DNA of 64,000 bases, taken from NCBI RefSeq assembly GCF_014839805.1, contig NC_051140.1, positions 7,833,826 through 7,897,825 on the forward strand, written 5' to 3'. A program made the position numbers and the translations under genes. A model generated the notes under the pieces. That model did no database searches, was not told the origin of the DNA, and was given only the letters and a program-made list of their open reading frames with translations. The stretch comes from Manduca sexta. Lineage: Eukaryota > Arthropoda > Insecta > Lepidoptera > Sphingidae. How positions within the stretch are numbered: the stretch's first letter is position 1; every line of letters starts with the position of its first letter. Shown in pieces: positions 34,693 to 48,599 of the stretch.

Positions 34693-37600
34693 TACTAAGG
34701 TATAATATAATATTATATTATGTGTTATTTGTATTATACTACTCGCTCAATTCAATTCCATTCAAGCGTTATTCTATAATGAGTACGATCATTCTATCTG
34801 AAATGATAATAGGATAAATACATTATCGATCATGATTGAACTAATCTTCGACAAATTACCCATAGGCGTGTACAAATCGTTTACCTCTCCTCCCAAACAA
34901 ATTTGCAAGCTTTGTCACAAAAGCAATTAACATTTTAAACACATTCATATCAAATTTGAAAAGCCTGTCCGTGTCACAATAAGGCTCCGCAATATCGATT
35001 AGGCGCCGCCCCCAGCGCTCCCAATAAATATGTAAATGTGGATTAACCCCGATTGTGGAAAGAAACGCTCCCAGCTAAATTGTCGAAGTGATAATTTTTC
35101 TTATCTTCTATATTATTCTTAATTAATTCGGCGGTTTGATGCGAATTTGTGTGTTGTATACAAAGTGGTACTGTAAAGCTAATTTTATTGCGAATTTTTT
35201 CACATTCAATGTGAACTCTAAGATGATATCGGTTCCTGTTTCTGGAAGTGACCAAATATTGCAAAAACTGGTAGGTAGCATAAACTGAACTTAAATAGGC
35301 TTTCTAACATAAAAATTATCTTCTAGAGAAAGCAAATCAGTTACCAATTTAGTAATAATTGATAATATCCATTACAATGCCTTGGTAAATGTGAGTTTAT
35401 TTCTAAAATTGTTACAAGAGAATATTGGTAAGAGGAATGATTTTTGGATATCCGAAAATCTAACCTAAGGCGGACGCGCGCAGTGCGTTATTAGTTTGAA
35501 ATGTTTGGGCGGTTGCTAATGCTTTTAGACAGTCGTATAGTTTACCATCATGCAAGGGATTTACTTCTCTCATAATTCCATGGTATAAACAATATACCAT
35601 CCAGTAGAGCCTTTAAATTTATACACGCTGTAGACAAAACAATTTTTCAACACTGAGAATGAATAAATTATGAATATATTAGTGTCCATTTAAAATCCCT
35701 TCAGTATTCTAACCGAGATAGAAACGTCCACAAAGCTTATTCAAAAATATATATTATGAGAATTCTCCCCACAGAGCAGTAAATCTTCTTTGCATATATC
35801 AGGATTTGCACCCCCTACTGTTGCAATCAAGACCGTAATTCACACCACTACCGTACTAAATCTAAAGCCGACAAGCAATAAATTACCACATATTTGATCA
35901 AATTTAAATATAACACGTAATGCGGTCGGACAAAGACCACTTTTCACGCTCGTTGCCATATCCGCAGTATCCGCTGAATATCCGACAAATTACGATTTTA
36001 ATTCTGAAACGGCAAAGAATTCCGCGGTTGCGAGAATTATGGCGCTGTGAGATTTATGCTTTAGGCGCAACGCGTTTGGTGACGGATCAGGAGGAATCGC
36101 GTGCTCAGGTTTAAATTATGGTTATGTGCGTATATTCGTCTCTGTGGAAGCGAATGGGCGGTAGTATTCTCCTATTCTAGAGTCCGATTGTGCTAAAGCA
36201 TTGTGTATTTCAGTTGCCAAGCACGTTGCACCAAAGGAGTATATTTTTCTGTCGCTAAGCACGTCTCAGTTTGAATGTCATTGTCTGAATGTATCTGGGT
36301 ATATTGCGAGTTAACATTACATGTTTTATCCACTTCAACGACATGCAGGTATATAATTTGTATTTGAAAGTTCAGGTAGTTACATCTACCGAATGTTTTA
36401 AAGGTACTTGTGCCATCTCTCGTGTATTCATTCTTATTCTATTCCATTAACAATATGGTTAATTATTAGTATCTTTTCTAATGACAATTTAAATATAAAG
36501 TGTAACATTGAATAAAATATATTTGTTGACATTAAAGTAAGTTTACTGGAATAAATAAATTATACATAAAATTTTAACCAATATTTCAATTATCTGTTAA
36601 TTGTTCAGGAAACACATAGGCATATTTAAATATAATCAAATTATGAATCGAACTGCGAATTTATCCACATATAGTATTGCAATGTGACTACGAATTAAAT
36701 ATTATTGAATTAAACGGTTTTATGTTTGGATAGGCTGACTGCAAACAGGTGGAATTGAGTAAGTGACATCGAATGATAACCTGCCAATAAAACGCGGCTA
36801 GTTAATACAATACTGAAATTTATTCATTTGCATAGCGATGCTGAGCAATACGTGTTCTGCTTATGAAAAATGGTGTGGTCTATCGTCATTAATTTATTTT
36901 ATTAATTTAATTTTAACGCAGACTGACGGACTATGGACAGCTTAAACTACAAATATAGAATCTTGAAATTAGGAACACTATAAAAAGGTTTTTTTATTTA
37001 ATTCTCTAAGAAAATTATTTCTGACCTTCAGTCACAGAAAGTGAAAGAATCCAGACTAGTTATCTTCCCTTACAAATTCTTATACCTTTTCTTCATAGTC
37101 GGTAGTCAATACGTGATTCGTCAGATATTGTAGCGCCTTATGTGCAATGGATATAATTTGATTAGCTAATACCCAGTGATCTACTGGCTTACCGGTCTTC
37201 TTAAAAAACCCCGTGTTGATATGGTATAAGTAGATTATTCTTACCCCGAAACAAATTCCACCATACCCCCGAGCGTAATGACCCTAATAATGATTAGCTC
37301 AAGGTATAATATCAATGCAAGTAGATTTGCACGCCCAACTATAAAAATAGTTATGAAAGTTACCCGACATATGAATAGAAATTTTCAATTTTAATACAAA
37401 AAGTTCTGAAAATGTACTATATTTTATCCACGAGTAGTCTCGGCAAGAGGATGAATAATTTATTAAATTTATAGCCGCCGGTTATTTTGGGTCGGGTAAT
37501 ACGAAACGCACATAATAACTAGAATAACCTACCCACCTGCGGTACATACCCTTTTTAAATTATATTTTATAATATGTGAAGTATTTCACACTGTGTGAGA

Positions 37601-37947
37601 GAAAATGATAAAGGCAACACCAATTCTAAATCCTAGATTACTACAGGTTAGTGAGAGAACGTATAATGTTATTATAACCTATTGTTATTTCGTTAAACTT
37701 TACATTCCGCTTGAAAAATAATACCTAATTACTTACTTTTAACTGACCAAATTCAAAAAGCAAAATTCGCAATCCAATTGAAATAAACAGCTAAATACAG
37801 ATCAATATTGTCCAGCAAATATCGCTGCACGAGCTCCGAACGAACTGATTTTCAATTCTAACCCCATGAGACCACGGCTTAAAATGTACTACAAGATTTA
37901 CCTTCTACCTTTTTCGTTAACATTGTTACCCGAGTCCCGACACATAC
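34693..37947. other. Non-coding stretch with two faded pieces of repeat 'B'
   Basis: Pieces at about 35505-35585 (GTCGTATAGTTTACCATCAT) and 36145-36335 (TTGCCAAGCACGTTGCACC, TTTGAATGTCATTGTC, CATTACATGTTTTATCC) recall the 300-bp unit at low identity. Nothing else is recognised; it would be intron if the exon at 37948 is real. Confidence 0.4.
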
Positions 37948-37953
37948 CTGCCA
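37946..37953 (-). promoter_or_regulatory. 5' splice site CAG|GTATGT
   Basis: Minus-strand donor at the end of the PDZ exon; six of six intron bases fit the insect consensus GTATGT. Confidence 0.6.
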
Positions 37954-38019
37954 GCTTAAGTCCGATCCTCTTCCCTGGGGGCTTGATGAGTTCTATGTGC
38001 GTCCTGCGCAGTCCTCTCT
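37948..38019 (-). CDS. 72-bp internal exon encoding the start of a PDZ domain
   Basis: The minus strand reads RGLRRT then HIELIKPPGKRIGLKLAG across 24 codons. This fits the first strand of a PDZ domain (xTIELxK), the linker PPGKR and the carboxylate-binding loop (GLGF-type, here IGLKL) leading into strand two. It ends in CTGGCAG|GTATGT, a consensus donor (GT at 37947-37946). It starts after GGCCTGTGCACAG, with a branch-like TACTGAC about 18 nt upstream of the AG at 38021-38020. Both introns would be phase 1, so the exon is symmetric and can be skipped in frame. Codons are GC-rich, unlike the AT-rich flanks, which do not continue the homology. PDZ proteins of the Patj/MUPP1, GRIP or Scribble type are candidates; I cannot choose. 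The gene would run right to left and have its next exon below 37900 or outside the window. Confidence 0.62.
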
Positions 38020-41000
38020 CTGTGCACAGGCCGGAGTCAGTAGATAATGATGTTTGGGATTTGAACACTGCAACAGAGGGATTTGCTTTAATAAATGCCG
38101 TTTTGGGAACTGAACAGTGTTCATGAAGTATATATTTATGTGCTAAAAGATAGGTAGATTCCATGGTTCCGGTTACCGGTTTTTGTGCATGTATAATTGC
38201 TTTCATCTCTGTTGATTCTTTGTGTGGTAAAAATGTATTTAATATATATATTTATTCAAAACATATATTTAGGATCTAAAGAGAGGTAAAAGCTATACTT
38301 AGTTAAAGAATCGCAGAATGATATCAACAATTCCTATTTTTTTATATTAAAATGTATATGTAATTTACTGAATGTATAAGAAACAGCCGAATGGCGAATA
38401 GAATAATTTTTATTAAATTAGATCAAAGAGTTTGATTTTTGTACAATGATGTTTTGAATATTCTTTTTGTTGCGCGTGAAGTCGTGAGCAGAACTATAAT
38501 AATCTTTAACCTAAAATCTGTTTACTCCATAACTTAATCTCGCTGTGAAACAATTTGTCGTCTCCCAATTATGCAAATCTCAAAGACATTGTTTGAGACA
38601 ACTGTGTTTCGGACAAAGTTTTGATCCAAACTATATCAATCAATGAATTAAATGAAATCAAATGGCTTGTAGATATTGAAGCAATATAAGTCGTACAAAT
38701 TATTTACTATCAAGAACTATTAGGTAAGGCATGAAAGGGGGAAACTTGAAATACTAAATACGTTCATCAGCGATCTTGGATAGAATTTTATCTCAAGAGG
38801 ATGCCAAGATTGATCGTTTGATTAGGCTGGTCTTGTATCCTCTTGTAGACATAGTGATAGTTTTAGCTTCGTCAGAGTGATTTTTCAGAAATATTTTAAC
38901 GTAATATCATAGATACGAGTATGTCGAACAATAAGTCAGTTTCTCCATTGGCGTATATTATTTCCTTATTAATAAAAAAGAATCAGGATTAAAAGTTGTC
39001 GTATTGAAGCTAGAACAGATCAAACAAGATGATTTAATATTCTTAGATCTGCGAACGATAAAATAACATTAATTAGATTTTACACATAATAAATAAAACA
39101 AAACATATTTTAATCGTAACTTACAAATTGGAACTAAACAACCAACTGTTATATAAAACTCATAAATAATAAATTATTGCCTACAGTCGTTAGTTTTTAC
39201 GCAATAACTAATATCAAAATCAATTTGCCTGTGTAATAAACATAGGCTTTTACCAAATTTATTCTGCGACATTCAGAAATTTATTAGGTGAACATTTACA
39301 AACTTTGAAGGATTCAATGAACCGACACCGTCAGTGCTCTCATATTTCATTCATCGGCACAGGCTGATAAAAAGACGCTAAATACTGTCTTATATAGTGT
39401 TCCCGAAGTGCCTTTTTCAAACGCCATCGATTTTTATTTTATATACTGTATATTTGGGTTTACGTTCACCTCATCATTTGATGCCTTGGATTGAAAGATA
39501 GCTTGTTGGACTGATTGTTTTTGATTGTTTTATAGTGGTCATGGTGATAGAAGGGTTAAAGCTCTTTTTCCTTTGCTCTAGATTATATTGGTATACGAAT
39601 ATGCTTTTAGAGGTATTTGATTTTGAAAAAGGACATTACAGGTAGCACGTCCATAAAGGCCATAACGCAAAAGGGAGAATAGAATAAACTTTACACTGAC
39701 ATTAATATTGACATTGACCAATAAATTGCGTTTTGTTTACTTTAAGTAATTTTCATGTAATTATTGTGTTCCATGATCATTTATAACAAGATCTCTGTCA
39801 AAATTTGCTCGTGTAACTACCATTTGTAAGTTTTTCTACTACATTTGGGAAAGGCATGAAGCAGGGCATTTCTTGTTCTATAATCTTACTTTCCAGTAAC
39901 ATTTCAATGAGAATATCTGTGAACGCCTCGTGTGTTTGACAAATGAAATGCTAAATAGATTACGATGTAATTTAGCAAAATGATGACTAAATTCTAGCTT
40001 AACATATTTTAGGCTAATGAAAAGGGGGTTAAGAGTATTTTCTGAAAAAACATTTACAACCAATTCTGACGCGGCGTAGTTGTGTGCGCGGCAGGAACAT
40101 TGCTCTGAGGACCATCAATAGACCATCGTTATGGTCTATTGCAGCCACGTGAAAATTCTAGTATGGTATACATAGTACATACATAGTTACAATGGAACAA
40201 CCTTTTAGTTCGCATCAACCATTTCTTGATTACTTTTCTTAAAACAGAAGGTAAATAATGCAAATGGAAAATTAATTACACATTTCTGTTCGCACCTTAT
40301 TACCGTTAATTAATTTACCATCTTCAATTAAAATGTATTGAAACTTTATAATAATATCATTTTCATTATCTTCCATTCGATATGAGAAATAAAATTATCA
40401 GTGGTATATTAACTCTTTATTCGAACAGGAATATGTTTTAATAAATTAACTAGAAGAACATTATCTACCGGTATAACAATATTTAATTAAATTACTTTTA
40501 CTATGATCACCAAAATCTTACGGGTTTTTAAATAACCGCAAAACTGGAAAACATTTAACAAGGAGAAATCCTGGCAGACCCTCGTTAGCGCCTAACTTTT
40601 ACTGCAGTTCGCAACTGCTAACCGTCTTTCGAAATAATACCTAGTGCTGGCCGCGTTACTTCGGTCCCGTATCGATAAAGTTGAGTTACGGGTTCGCTGA
40701 GTGGTAAATTAAACCGTCGTGCTGACGTCACGAAACGCTGTTGTGTATTATTGGGTTTTTTGGCGGAAAAATGTGCAGATTGGAGGTTTTTCTGAGTTAT
40801 TAATGTTTTGAATGGAACATTATTGCGCAGGCGATTAGAATATAATATTGGTTTAATGATTATTTGATTACTCATTCATTTATATAAATTATATTGTTAT
40901 CTTATTTTTATAAGTTTCGTCATTCCATTGCGTCATTTTTATAAACAATAATAAAATGGAAAAGAGAATAAAAAACAGATTCATCCCTATTCAAAGCATG

Positions 41001-42107
41001 TTAAGATATACATAGTAAATAAAGCATCGATAAAATTAATTGGGTGTGCCGCATCAAAGCAAAACCTGCGGCTTTGAATCGAGTTGTTTCACAAAGCAAA
41101 AATCAAATTTAAAATGTTACATAACTATCTTCATTTGAAGTGTGGATTAAGGTATAGTAAACCGCGGTTGAACCATAATTCTACAATTAATCTAAAAAAA
41201 TAAGCAAAGAAATTTTCATTCGTAATTAATTGGTGTAATACGTTAAAAAGCTTTTTCTTACGGTTATTCTTGCGTGTAAATATTGGTTTTGCAGACAGTG
41301 TCAAATCATTCTGTGCTATAATTCGAAATAAATAAGTGATAATTCACAATGATGTATAAAAAATATAAACAGGGGTTAAACTATCTTCAGTATTTTTCGA
41401 AGTATACAATATTCAAGCTCGGAGCAAGCATAGGTCTCGGAAAGTCGTTGGACGCAGACCGCTCTCAACAGGTGTGTAATATAAATATTTGGAATGGGCC
41501 TATGTTCAGTGGTGGACATGCTGGAGCCGGTGATGTTAATAATGATTCTCCATTCAGAAATAAGAAATCGCTGTCCGCTTAAAACTTGTACAAATATTAT
41601 GGCGTTGTTTGTGATACCGACATCAGGTCAGAGGGACGTTAGCAAGTTGGCATTTCATTTCTAAAAAAGAAGGATTGCTTTAATCTCGCCTTGCTAATTC
41701 CACTTGTAAGTTCCAGAGACACTCGGCTATTTTTTATTCCTTTTATGAAATTATGTTTATGATGAAAAGTCATTAATATTCTAAAGCACCGCTTTGCTCA
41801 ACCTCGGGTTTTGTCCCAATGTTTTTTGTTTTAATGAAATATTGTTATTGTGTTTTTACGAGTAATTTTATGGCTTGTGTATCTAAATAATCTTTATTAA
41901 CGGCTAATATAATTTTGGAGATGGGGGTTTGCGGGCTTAATTTGTGCACGTGTGAATTTAAATGCTAATTTATTTACAATTATATTTAATTTATAGTGGA
42001 AGGGTACAAAATTATTATCATTCAAATCTATATGGTATAAGGTAGATATAAGTTATAAGGTTTGCTATCCAAGGCAAAAAATAAAATCTATTCCACGCAA
42101 TGAAATC
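38020..42107. other. About 4 kb with no gene or recognised repeat
   Basis: AT-rich. A second perfect TGACGTCA palindrome occurs at 40723-40730 in a CpG-containing patch (40600-40760). An 85-codon minus frame covers that patch without recognisable content. Confidence 0.5.
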
Positions 42108-42330
42108 ATCTATACTAATATTATAAATTGCAAATGTTTGTTTGTATGTTTCTCGGAGCTAATCTCTGGAACTACAGAACCGATTTTGAAATTTATTTCA
42201 CTGATAGGAAGCTACATAACTCCTGAGTGTTTTAGGCTACATTTCATTCCGCAAATATTTACCACGCTAGCGAAACTGTCGGCAATATCTAGTGTAGAAA
42301 TAAACTAAACTTGACTAGAGAATCTTGGAG
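42108..42330 (+). mobile_element. Helitron 5' half
   Basis: TCTATACTAATATTATAAAT at 42109 is an intact Helitron-type 5' terminus with TC. It is followed by GCAAATGTTTGTTTGTATGT, GAGCTAATCTCTGGAACTAC and CACTGATAGGAAGCTACAT. The 3' hairpin and CTAG are not found, so the right limit is approximate. Confidence 0.65.
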
Positions 42331-45300
42331 GCTTAAAAAATCATTGACAACGGGAAAATAACAAAAAACTAGATATTGGGCAACGTTAATTGTCAGGACC
42401 TTCAGTACGACATGTTATATGACCCACGTAATAATAATGTACTTACTGTTATGTGGCCAGTAGAAAAACTTACAATCATTGAATTTCCAGTAATAAAAGT
42501 GTTATACTTAAACACGTTCTAAATAATGTAAGCAATATGTTTTTAATAAAATATATTAAATTAAAGTATAATAGTTTACTTACAATACAACAAAATCCTT
42601 TAAGGCTTAAGGTATTATTTAGCTCAATATGCAGTATACATAAAATACCAAAGTAGGCTTAAGATGAATAGATTTATGTCTAGCAGACGTTTTCTAATAA
42701 ATATTCAATTTATACGTAACCATCTAGATATACACTATTGATATTTTAATACTTTCATGTAAGTCAATGTGTTTTCCTCTCGTTTGGGCGTAGAAAGATT
42801 CTACGGATCTCAATAGAGATTGATAAGATTATCTAGTCATGATTTATCTGCTGTAGAATTGGGTTTATTTATTAGAAGTCTCTATGTGTGATGCTTTAGG
42901 CACAGATTCGACAAAATTGTTGTCACTTAACCAAATATGTAACTGAAAGTTGACATTATTACGTATATATACATTTTTATATGTCTCCACCAACCAGAGT
43001 ACTCTTTTTGATAAGAAAATCTCGCACAACCAAAATCGGTCATGCTTCAAAACGTTCTTCAGCAACCGCGAAGGACGTTCGTTGACACAAAAAAATTGAA
43101 AGCATAATAAAGAATCCTGCACAACGAAAAGTACAAACAACAAAAAACACGCTCCGACCTCACAAATTAGCCGACATTCCACGACGAATCATTTATCAAG
43201 GGGGCGAAATAAGAAGTATAAACATGAGTAAATTGCGAGTTCTCGTTAAATCTGCTGTTTGATGCGGTCCTAGTTCAAGCGGGGACTGTAATCTTGAACT
43301 TTATGAAAACCTTAGTGGTGAAGTTTGAGAATTTTTAAATAATATAATATATACATAATATATTTAAGTTACTATTATATTACGTAGTATATTAATAATT
43401 CATATTGCAACATAAAATTCACAAACTTATAAAGGAAAGCTAAAAGGATTGTGGAATTTTTGCCAATGAAATCTACCTAGGTTTATTTATGTATAAAGAA
43501 TTCCAATGATTTGCAGCATATTTAATGTGAAAAAAGATTTCACCTATCTCACTGTGAGTCATACTTTAAACTGATCAATCTCTCCCCGAGACTGAGTTGA
43601 TTTAATGAATACTCTTTGGCAGCAAACAGTAGTCAGCGAACTTTTTAATGATCTGCCGATTTTAACGTTTGACTCGTTAAAAATTTAAGATCAATATAAT
43701 AATATAGTATAATTAGTTGTAACTCTATCACAATAGCAGTAGATTTTATAGAAGTAGGTAGTTTATCTTCATGCCTCCGAACGGTTGACTATAAGAAAGT
43801 GTTTTTCCCATTAAGTTCGCATGTGTACTAATTGTGTATATGAACTAGTGAAGAAGGGTCCTTATAACCTGATTTCGGCCGACTTCCCTTTCGTAATTTA
43901 TGTAAAATCGAATTAACATTAGAACGATTTCCAGAGCGTGCATATTATTAGTACCTATAAGTCTTTTACCTATTTGCCTTTCGAAAAATTTCATACTTCG
44001 CCACTGATATGAACCATATTAAAATAAATGAAGTACATGAAATCGCTCCGCTTATGCCCCCTCTATTACTAGAACCGCCGATCTAAAGCGAGCTTGGCGT
44101 CTTTACTGCGTCGCGTACCGGCTCGCCACATAGCTGCTCGCTGTGGACCGCTTAAAATTCATTCTTTGTACATTTGGACATTAATTGTGAACGAAATTTA
44201 TAGAACAATGGATGAAACTTTGCAATTTATATTATATTAATCTACATAAATTTATTTGACGTTATGATAACTTTAATGCTTTTGATTTGTTAAATTGGTT
44301 AATGAAATTTGTGTCTCTTTATTGCGTTTTGTTTTTGAAGCTGTCCCGAGGTACGTGTACGACTAAATTCAAAACAAAATAAATTACATTTCATCCAAGA
44401 ACTTGGGATAAATGTAAAATCCATTTAATATGATATTTGATAACACTATAATATACTTCGCTAATTACAAATTATAAAATTCCAGTACACTGAAGAACAA
44501 CAACTGATCTTAGACATTTTAAAAAACTATTTTCAACTTTTGTTTTCTACAAAATCCATGATTATATAATTAGGGCCTTGCCATTAAATACTCTACAAGT
44601 ATATAAAAGAAAACCGATGAAAAACAATAGAAAACAATAGTCCACATCCTTCCTACAGCTGCGTAGGCTTAACAACGCAATTTTAAGGGTCCGGCTACCT
44701 ATAGGTATAATATTCCCTTTTACAAGCACTCCAGAGCATGGCGCAGGTACGAGGGGAGCACGTAATCCATTACCATAGCGCACGTGACTCTCAGTTGTTG
44801 AACAACGATGTCTGTAATTTTATTTACCTCCCTTGGTTTAGTGCCGCGAGTGAGAAACGAATGGCGAGTTTTGTTTGGCAAACGTTATTTGATTTCTTTT
44901 TAAATAGCGAAGGTATGTTAAGTCAGTATAGTTAATAAGTAGTAAGGTCCGTATATCTATTATAAAAATAATATGGAAAGTTTTGATGAGTAAAGATGTA
45001 AGAGCATGGAAATTATGGAACATTTTCTATATGATGAACGGAATGCATAATCGGAATTACAAACGTTACTAATTATTTATGGTATATCGACCTACATTAG
45101 ATATTTTAAGATGCACTAGTAGAAACGACAAAACGTCAATATTAACTTTCATGATTCCTTTCTATTTTACCTTCCTATTAAATTGTAAAACTATAAAATT
45201 TATCACGTTTTATAAAAATAAAGGCGTAAAAACACACAAAAAGAATCTAATCAAACCGTTGTCATCTCAAGTCTTACGGCGTCGAAAAGAAAACTTATTT

Positions 45301-45918
45301 CGTTTTGTTTGTCACGCTAAACTTTGTGAAGTTTACGTGACGTACGGACATCTTGTTAAATTTTTTACACAAGCAGAGTTTATTCGTTGTCAGAAACTTG
45401 AGCTTTTGTTCGGCTGCGTTCGATACATAGAACGGAATAGCGTTGCAAGTTTCTGTCGCGCCTGCTCGCCTCGATAAAGTTTTAAGACATAGTAGCATAG
45501 AATTTTAAGTGTGACACTCACATATATATTACATAGTTATAGGGCAGTATTAATATACCAATCTTATTTTTAGTAGGAACCTAAGAATATATCTAGTATT
45601 ATTACTGAGTGGTTTCTTGAGTAAAAATCCAGCATTAAATAAGTTAATAAACATAACTTAAGCTGTTATTTGAGTGCGAGTGCTCAGCGGATTTTGAGCT
45701 ATTTAACAAATAAAATTTAGCTATCAAACACCATCTAAATCTATAACTTAAGAGACTATTTAAGAAGTTATGGATATATATTGATAAATAGCGACAATCT
45801 TAAGTTCGACTAACTAGCCGTCTCAGCTTATATCGTACTTCTACGTTGAGGGCTCCTTTTTCTGAACTTAGCTCGTAGTAGGTCGGACCCTTGTGCGTGG
45901 TATGCTGGCTATGTGTAT
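42331..45918. other. Non-coding stretch with one long unsupported open frame
   Basis: The 132-codon frame at 45079-45477 (+) begins MVYRPTLDILRC; it has a basic, cysteine-containing C-terminal half but no domain I know. A CpG-containing patch lies at 44040-44160. No repeats recognised. Confidence 0.45.
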
Positions 45919-46098
45919 AGCCAGCCCAACCCAAATCCAGAAGCGCAGGATCCTTTTGGTTCCTCCACAGGCTTCTCAAATAACCCCGGTGTACTGAGGA
46001 TTCCAGACCGTTTGTGCAGCTACACCTTCGCATTCCAGGATAACGTGGGAAGCTGTTTCGTTATCCGACAGTCATCCCCTGCAAAGGGGGCTGTCGGT
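45919..46098 (-). mobile_element. LINE ORF2 C-terminal fragment (Zn-knuckle / RNase H region) with stops
   Basis: Sixty codons on the minus strand read TDSPLCRG, stop, then LSDNETASHVILECEGVAAQ, and later EACGGTKRILRFW. The pattern C..(C)...DETxxHVILEC is the cysteine-histidine block near the C-terminus of R1/Jockey-group LINE proteins, and the LLxFW ending is also typical. TGA stops at codons 9 and 41 show decay; the first replaces the expected Cys. The right-hand flank (46099-46125) still looks unlike the AT-rich surroundings, so a few more codons may be present. It is a remnant without catalytic residues. Confidence 0.62.
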
Positions 46099-48270
46099 AT
46101 ATATCGTACTTCAGAGAGAAACTAAGTTACATCTATTAATAGGTAAGCTCCTATAAAAAATAATGTAATTTTTTAAAAAATCATCTGAAATTGTGAGATT
46201 AAAATCGGTGAAGATCTCTTAAAATCAGTGTCCCAATTTTTTATTTTCCGGTCTACAGAAAATATATATTGTACATTTTAAAAACATATAACATTCGAGA
46301 ACGTATTAATTATTGTATAAAGAATTGTCGATACATCATTTTTTGTAAATGAATGTAATACAATATATCAACCAATTAATTACATGTGAAGATGAAAAAT
46401 CCTTTTCATACTTGGCATGTAAAGCCGTTACTATATAAAATTGGCTCTTAATTCTTGCTGACACAGCGTGATACTGTACGATCCGAACATACTGTAGAGT
46501 TAATGAATTCGAGCCACGTTCATTACCATTTTATTGAAAGCGATCATATGAGAGCCTTTCGGAATATTTATTGTGCATCCAGAAATATAATGTAGATGAT
46601 CGTAATTAACTTGATTGGGATATTGATGAATAATGGTATTTTCAGTTTCATTAACAAAGACATGTCGAATCATGTAGTTGGATTTGGTTTTTGTGCGAGG
46701 ACAGTTGTTTGGTGTTACTTGGAAATTGGACAGTATTTTTTTACTTAACCTCTGCTGTTTTAAAGCATTATCATTTTTACCATTGTTTATGAAATCTTTG
46801 GGTGCATAAGGACAATATCAGTAGTTCTATCTAAAGTCAAAGACATATTAACACTTTTTAAATCATTGAACTGTTTTTTTGGATTTTATCGTATTATATG
46901 AATATAATAATTTTCCCTGAAGACTTCGCAGCCTTCGTGGACATGGGAGGGGGAGTTTTATTATAATATCTAACATTCATGTAAACATAAAATATCACCA
47001 ATGAAATCTTTGAATTGAGTGGGAATAATTAATTTAAATTAGAACATAACAGAGTATATTATCGCTTGTTAGAAAAGGTAGCTGTGGTCTTTCTTAAAAG
47101 AAACGTATTAAATCTTAAATAAAACGTTATAATTACTCAATAACTGGTAATAGAGAACAAAAATTCTTATATATTTTTAAATAATTCGCCTCGGAAATTT
47201 TGATATACGCAGCATACTAAGTAATTTTACATCCAGCGCGGACGTCATACGATCGTCTCATCCTCGTCATCGATTTTATATAAATTGCCAGTTCTAAATC
47301 AAATCACTCGAATTCGGTAATTTTATACCTCACTGATTTCACCGACATACTAAGCTTGGTGATTGTGTTATACCTATATACATATTTTATTAAATGCTTC
47401 GCTATCCCTCTACCATATGTTTAGGCATCACACAGACGCTGTTAGTTTGATGCCGAGAAATATGCCATTATTCATTTATTAAGAATATTGCTATACTGAA
47501 ATGCTGAAGTTGTTAACTAATTTACAGTTTTGTTGGAGTATATTTTTAGAAAGTTGACAGCGTCTATGCCGCGCTTTAAGCTCACATCACTACATGCATA
47601 GCTTTACTATGTACCTATATGTATATTACGAAGGAAAGCGCATTTAATTTCACATTCTATATATAATTTTTTAAACTTATTACCATGATGGACGTATGAA
47701 TTCTTCGTAATTTTAGCTGCTTTCAGCTTTCAACATTTTAAAGTCAGTGAAGCAGCTCTAAAAGGAAATAGCAATTATATTGTGGGTGCAAGATATAACA
47801 CCACGCTATATTTTCATTTATAAAATTTATTTTCATATAAACTATTTATTGATGAACAGGTTACACTTAACAGGCGAGCCGCACTTTTATCCAAAATGCA
47901 ATCTATGTAAATATAAATGAATCTTTATTTCCCTTGGTAATCGCATTACGCGTTAACGGATGGAACAATCTCTTTAACTCTGCTTCTGTTTTGTTATTTA
48001 TTGACAGGGGAAGGTACTTATGAAAGAAAAAAATAAGGAAGTTAAGCGGATATTGGGAAGATTGTCATACAAAAATGTTTCGCTTATGTGATGGTTACTA
48101 CAGCGAAATAGCAAAACATCAATGTAAAATACTTCATATATTGATTTGCACGTTTTTAATACGAATATTAGCATAATTTCTATCTATATATTATTTTGCA
48201 TTAATATCTAAGGACGCTGGGACATCTTGTTATACGCACATTTCAAATACAATAGCTACTTATTGATAAT
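46099..48270. other. AT-rich stretch, nothing recognised
   Basis: About 2.2 kb with neither protein-like frames nor sequence shared with the rest of the window. Confidence 0.55.
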
Positions 48271-48599
48271 AATAATAATATCAGCCCTGTATAGTAGTAC
48301 TTGCCCACTGCTGAGCACGGGCCTCCTCTACTACTGAGAGGGATTAGGCCTTAGTCCACCACGCTGGCCTAGCGCGGATTGATAGACTTCACACACCTTC
48401 GAAATTCTTACAGAGAACTTCTCAGATGTGCAGGTTTCCTCACGATGTTTTCCTTCACCGTTAAAGAAAACGATAAATTCACAAAGAAATTCGCACATGA
48501 TTTTTTTTTAGAAAAGTCCGAGGTGTGTGCCCTTTGGATTTGAACCTGCGGACATTCGTCTCGGCAATCCGTTCCACAACCAACTAGGCTATCGCCGCT
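48271..48599 (-). mobile_element. Metulj-like SINE 'A', copy 5, full length
   Basis: All modules are present in antisense: ATATCAGCCCTG 3' end, GAGCACGGGCCTCCTCTACT, CCACCACGCTGGCCTAG, TCACGATGTTTTCCTTCACC, a near-intact B box (GGATTTGAACC), and the head CAACTAGGCTATCGCCGC. It carries a T-rich expansion near 48502-48510. The flanks share only CTTATT, so a target duplication is doubtful. Confidence 0.92.

Noticed and set aside
34680..34730. Long AT palindrome (TAATATAATATTATATTA)
   Set aside because: Simple AT sequence; such palindromes are expected by chance here.
44040..44160. CpG-containing patch read as coding (ADLKRAWRLYCVAYRL)
   Set aside because: A stop follows soon, a different frame is also open, and I could not link it to any family.
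45079..45477. 132-codon open frame (+)
   Set aside because: No domain or gene context; the reverse strand is also open over its 3' half.
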